A DNA stretch of 7,950 nt from CAYGWP01 sp964353455 (GTDB taxonomy: Bacteria > Planctomycetota > Phycisphaerae > FEN-1346): positions 1-7,950 of the forward strand of contig CAYGWP010000328.1 of assembly GCA_964353455.1 (NCBI GenBank), read 5' to 3'. Of this stretch, positions 5,066-7,950 are shown piece by piece (position 1 is the stretch's first letter; every line of letters begins with the position of its first letter). The position numbers were made by a program, and so were the translations under genes. The notes below the pieces were generated by a model. The model was not told the origin of the DNA and made no database searches. It saw only the letters and a list, made by a program, of their open reading frames with translations.

Positions 5066-7645
5066 TCACTTGCCACCGGGGACGGGCGGCGGCTCGTCGG
5101 GGAACCAGCGGCTCTCGCGGCGCGACTTATCGACGGCCGTCACGAAATACAGGTGGCCGGGCCTCCCCTCGGGGTCCGTGAACGTGGTCCCCGCGACGAG
5201 GGCGGCGGGCTTCTCGGCGTACGGCGAATTCAGGAACGTCCACGGTCCGCCCGCCTTCTCGGCCCGATAGACGCGGTAGCCCAGGACCTCGCCTGCGACG
5301 GGCTTCCACGCGACCGCGTTGCCGCCGGCCGCCCGCCTGACCTCGACGCCCGCCGGCAGCGGCGGCGCGGGCTCCGGACGATATCTCCGCAATCCTTCAC
5401 GCAGGTTGATATCTGCAAGAAATAGCGGCAGCAGTTCCGACCAGTTCACGTCGCGCCCCGCGCGGTGCCGCAGGAAGCGGCAGGCTTCGGTGAGGCCGAC
5501 GGTCGGTCCGTCGCCGGCGCGGGCCAACATGCCCAGGTACGGCGCGGCGTCCCAGTTTTCCCAGCGGTGGTCGTGCGACTGGCCGCGGAAGAAGTTCGCC
5601 CGCCACCACGAGGGCAACTTCGCGCCGGCATCCCCCACCGTGCGGTGCTGAAGGTCGGCCGTCACATCGACGCAATCGAAGTACCGCCCGAAGACGGCCG
5701 GGTGCATCCAGAGGTCCTCGCCCGTCGCCAGTTCGATCGACCGGAGCCAGATGTCGCTCAGGCACTCGTACAGCAGGTCGGTCGTCCCCGGCCCCGTGAT
5801 GCAGCCCGTGTACGGCCGCTGGCCGCGCCCGAAGACGCCCAGGATGGGGGCCGTGCGGGCCGTGTCGCGGTAGTACTGGAGGAGGTCGGCGTCGCCCAGT
5901 TTCCTCGCCGAGTATATACCCATCATATATGACCCTGTTTGCATGTTAAGGGCCGTGGCGAAGCAGTTGATGTACGGGAACCCCTGGGCGTCGGCCCGGC
6001 CGCTCGCCTGGCGCTCGGCCATGGCGACGGCGCGGCAGTACTTGTCGATCCGGTCCGACGGGGCGACCCACGCGCCCAGTTGCACGGCGGCGCTCGCACC
6101 GTACGTGATCATGTACGGGTCGAGCGGGCCGGGGCCGGGCCTGGCGGCCTTCTTGCCCGCATCGGTCCTGGCGGGGGCCGGCTTCGGCGAGGCGAGCCAG
6201 TGTTCGGGCATCGTCTCGGCATCCTTCGGCGACTTCTCCAGGAGTTTCGCCAGGCCCGCCTGGTTCCGCTCGAGGTACAGCATGGCCGCGTTCTGGACCC
6301 AGCCGCTGCCCCAGTACTTGATCTCGCGGAATTCCTTGACCACCTCGGTCGCATCGGCATGGAAGACGTCGGCCGTGACGCCCGGCTCATCGACGACCGC
6401 AGTGAGCGACTGGAAGTTCCGGCGCGCCGCCCGCCACAGTTCCTCCTCGGCGGTCGCCTTCGAGAAGACGAGGCGAACCTGGCCCCAGAACACGCGGAGG
6501 GTCTTGCTGTTGCCGCCCGTTTCGCGGTGGAACGACGGCCCGTTGAGAAGGACTTCGCCAGCGTCGCCGGCCTTCAGGCCCGCGCCGGGCACAACGTAGG
6601 GCGCCGCCAGGAGGCTGAGGCCCGCCTTCGGATTGACGAGCGCTGCGATAGTATAGGCGTGCTCATCGCGGGTCATGCGCCTCAGGCCCGCCGAGACCGC
6701 GACCATCTGCTGGTCGGCGGCGGCATCGCCGAGGACGAGGCCGCCGGCCAGCAGGACGTTCTCCGACGCCCCGACGACCTCGTCCGTCTCCGGCCCGTCG
6801 GGCATCAGGCGCTCCGTCAGGACGATCTCGGCGCCCTTGCGCGGCACGAGGTACGTGAACTCGGCGGCGTCCGGGACGCCCCTGGGTCCGATGCGGAGGA
6901 TGAGTTTGGCGAAGAGCGGCCCGGCAGCCCAGCGGAGGTCGCGGACCTGGAGTTGTCCCGGCTCGGCGTACGAGACGGGCGTGGAGCGGAGGACCTTGCA
7001 GTCGGCCGCCTGGCGGATGAGCGTGAGGCGCGGCCCGAGGCCGCCATCGCCCACCGCGACCTTGCCGAGCGGCGTCTCGACGGCGGCGACCGCCCCGGCC
7101 CGCGGCCCCTGCGTAAGGAACGTCACCTTGACGTCATCGCCCGCGAGAGTCACGCGGCCGCCGGCCTCGGCCGCCGGCATCGGCGGCAGCGCGGCGGCGG
7201 GGCTTCGCACGGGATACACGTGGAATTGCCTCCGCTCCCACGGCGCAAGATCGGTAGTAAAATAGATATGCATACGGCTAACCTTGCCGGCCCCGTCGCG
7301 GCGGACGTCGTCGGCCTGGCACGGGAGGGGCCGCTCGCGCCTGGCATCGTCTGCGGCATAGACCGCCAGGGCGGCGGGGTCGGCGCATTCGCCTTCGTGG
7401 AAGAAGAGGGGCACGCGGACGAGTTCGCCCCGGCGGGCCTCGCCGACGCGCTCTTCGACCGTGAGGACACGCATGGGGCCGCCGGGGGCCGGCACGCCGT
7501 CGCGCAGGCGCGGGGCCATCGCCGCGGGCGGGCCGGTGAAGACCGCCGGGTCGGCGCGGCCGACCGCGGGACCGGCATCGGCGGCAGGCAGCGCCCCCGC
7601 AACCACGAGAGAGACCACGATTCCAGCAAGGCCCAGTCGCGTCAT
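5066..7645 (-). CDS. Large secreted protein, RIFT-barrel/exo-rhamnogalacturonan-lyase-like with C-terminal FnIII-like domain
   Basis: An 859-residue exported protein. The signal peptide (1-24) has one arginine, a hydrophobic core and an ADA cleavage site. Residues about 57-148 form a beta-rich domain with VPLFFHEGE (78-86) and PCQADDV (108-114), which recalls the N-terminal RIFT barrel of PcRGLX-like (PL26-type) proteins. Residues about 160-400 are also beta-rich. About 423-755 is a helical segment rich in aromatic and polar residues (TGPGTTDLLYEC, SHDHRWENWD), like an alpha/alpha barrel of polysaccharide-active enzymes. It is preceded by a Pro/Ala/Lys linker at about 486-508. Residues about 765-842 have the fibronectin-III pattern (VAWKPVAG, GYRVYRAEKAGGPWTFLN, YFVTAVD). 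Carbohydrate cleavage outside the cytoplasm is therefore plausible but unproven; catalytic residues could not be assigned. The ATG at 7645 is chosen because the signal peptide begins there and GAAGGG precedes it; an in-frame TTG at 7681 is less likely. No other polysaccharide-utilisation gene adjoins it. Confidence 0.8.
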   Translation of the reverse strand: MTRLGLAGIVVSLVVAGALPAADAGPAVGRADPAVFTGPPAAMAPRLRDGVPAPGGPMRVLTVEERVGEARRGELVRVPLFFHEGECADPAALAVYAADDARRERPLPCQADDVRRDGAGKVSRMHIYFTTDLAPWERRQFHVYPVRSPAAALPPMPAAEAGGRVTLAGDDVKVTFLTQGPRAGAVAAVETPLGKVAVGDGGLGPRLTLIRQAADCKVLRSTPVSYAEPGQLQVRDLRWAAGPLFAKLILRIGPRGVPDAAEFTYLVPRKGAEIVLTERLMPDGPETDEVVGASENVLLAGGLVLGDAAADQQMVAVSAGLRRMTRDEHAYTIAALVNPKAGLSLLAAPYVVPGAGLKAGDAGEVLLNGPSFHRETGGNSKTLRVFWGQVRLVFSKATAEEELWRAARRNFQSLTAVVDEPGVTADVFHADATEVVKEFREIKYWGSGWVQNAAMLYLERNQAGLAKLLEKSPKDAETMPEHWLASPKPAPARTDAGKKAARPGPGPLDPYMITYGASAAVQLGAWVAPSDRIDKYCRAVAMAERQASGRADAQGFPYINCFATALNMQTGSYMMGIYSARKLGDADLLQYYRDTARTAPILGVFGRGQRPYTGCITGPGTTDLLYECLSDIWLRSIELATGEDLWMHPAVFGRYFDCVDVTADLQHRTVGDAGAKLPSWWRANFFRGQSHDHRWENWDAAPYLGMLARAGDGPTVGLTEACRFLRHRAGRDVNWSELLPLFLADINLREGLRRYRPEPAPPLPAGVEVRRAAGGNAVAWKPVAGEVLGYRVYRAEKAGGPWTFLNSPYAEKPAALVAGTTFTDPEGRPGHLYFVTAVDKSRRESRWFPDEPPPVPGGK

Positions 7646-7762
7646 CGCCACCCTTCCCGTCGCCAGCCCGCTTACGAGCAAGTCTCAGGAGTCTAACACG
7701 TCGGGCGGTGCGTCGGCATCACAAAACGCGCGTCGCGGCGGCACTGGGTGTGGCCGCAAATC

Positions 7763-7785
7763 GTGCCAGCCCCCGAAGGGGGCAC
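7763..7785. repeat. Hairpin A
   Basis: GCCCCC (7769-7774) and GGGGGC (7778-7783) form a 6-bp stem with a GAA loop. GTGCC (7763-7767) and GGCAC (7781-7785) offer an alternative outer pairing. It is the first of three closely spaced hairpins in the same gap. Confidence 0.5.
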
Positions 7786-7793
7786 CAGATAAT

Positions 7794-7817
7794 AGCCCAC
7801 GGCGTAAGCCGTGGGTT
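7794..7817. repeat. Hairpin B
   Basis: CCCACGGC (7796-7803) and GCCGTGGG (7808-7815) form a perfect 8-bp stem with a GTAA loop, extendable by one G-T and one A-T pair. Stems of the form CCCACGGC-GTAA-GCCGTGGG are familiar as dispersed extragenic palindromes in planctomycete-like genomes (recalled, not searched). Confidence 0.6.
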
Positions 7818-7859
7818 GCCAAATGGCCCACAGAATTGTTTCTCTGTTTCTTCTGTTGG

Positions 7860-7906
7860 AGCCCCGGCAGGGGCGATAGGAGAGTTTCTGTCGCCCCTGC
7901 GGGGCT
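7860..7906. repeat. Hairpin C, long stem
   Basis: The left arm AGCCCCGGCAGGGGCGA (7860-7876) pairs with TCGCCCCTGCGGGGCT (7891-7906) over 16 bp with a single bulged G; the loop is 14 bases (7877-7890). No T run follows on either strand, so it is not an intrinsic terminator. It looks like a dispersed palindromic repeat. Confidence 0.7.
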
Positions 7907-7950
7907 AACACAGAAAAGAAAAAACAGGAATCTGGACCTCTCGTTTACCC

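Larger units (their letters stand above)
7646..7950. other. Intergenic region upstream of the large secreted protein gene, repeat-bearing
   Basis: No credible gene in these 305 bp. A 72-codon minus-strand frame (7693-7911) runs through palindromes and resembles no protein. The first part (7646-7760) shows nothing beyond the weak ribosome binding site of the secreted-protein gene. The promoter of that gene should lie here, but no clear boxes were found. Three hairpins follow, listed separately, and then an A-rich tail (7910-7927). Confidence 0.6.

Noticed and set aside
5939..7696. 585-codon plus-strand open frame opposite the large secreted protein gene
   Set aside because: It is Arg/Gly/Ala-rich with no domain pattern, as expected for the complement of a GC-rich gene. 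The minus-strand frame has a signal peptide and recognisable domains.
7693..7911. 72-codon minus-strand open frame
   Set aside because: It consists largely of hairpin sequences B and C, with no protein-like pattern and no convincing ribosome binding site.
7860..7927. Hairpin C plus the A-rich tail as an intrinsic terminator
   Set aside because: On the plus strand the stem is followed by A-rich rather than T-rich sequence, and on the minus strand no T run follows the stem.

Overview
This 7.95-kb window is GC-rich chromosomal DNA with six protein-coding genes, five on the minus strand and one (a small lipoprotein) on the plus strand. No RNA gene, insertion sequence, phage gene or CRISPR array was recognised. 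High GC, large secreted polysaccharide-type proteins, lipoproteins and several families of short dispersed palindromes in the intergenic gaps fit a Planctomycetota-like bacterium (perhaps a metagenome-assembled genome). That placement is an inference; no marker gene is present to fix it.

Left part (1-3022): a medium-chain zinc-binding dehydrogenase (79-1116) lies downstream of a glucose-6-phosphate dehydrogenase, zwf (1266-2819). A G+C-rich palindromic repeat (1150-1246) fills the gap between them. Upstream of zwf is a roughly 200-bp gap made largely of another repeat family: long imperfect inverted arms around an AT-rich centre, with a partial tandem copy.

Middle (3023-5056): an FMN protein with a compact four-cysteine iron-sulfur motif (3023-3667) sits 73 bp downstream of a thiol peroxidase, tpx (3741-4256), probably in one transcript. 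The same 39-bp palindrome, identical in both copies, lies just upstream of each of these two genes. Divergent from tpx is a lipoprotein gene with a PsbP/DcrB-like small domain (4490-5056).

Right part (5057-7950): a large exported protein of about 859 residues (5066-7645), convergent with the lipoprotein gene. Its layout is a beta-rich N-terminal half, a helical middle and a C-terminal fibronectin-III-like domain, resembling RIFT-barrel/exo-rhamnogalacturonan-lyase-like proteins. Its upstream 305 bp hold no credible gene but carry three hairpins of repeat type.

How the genes may work together: zwf makes NADPH, and tpx, the iron-sulfur flavoprotein and the dehydrogenase are all redox enzymes, so 79-4256 reads as a loose redox or peroxide-defence neighbourhood (inference from adjacency). 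The exported protein looks like an independent carbohydrate-related gene. The least explained material is the set of palindromic repeats: at least four different families occupy every intergenic gap of 70 bp or more between genes in under 8 kb.
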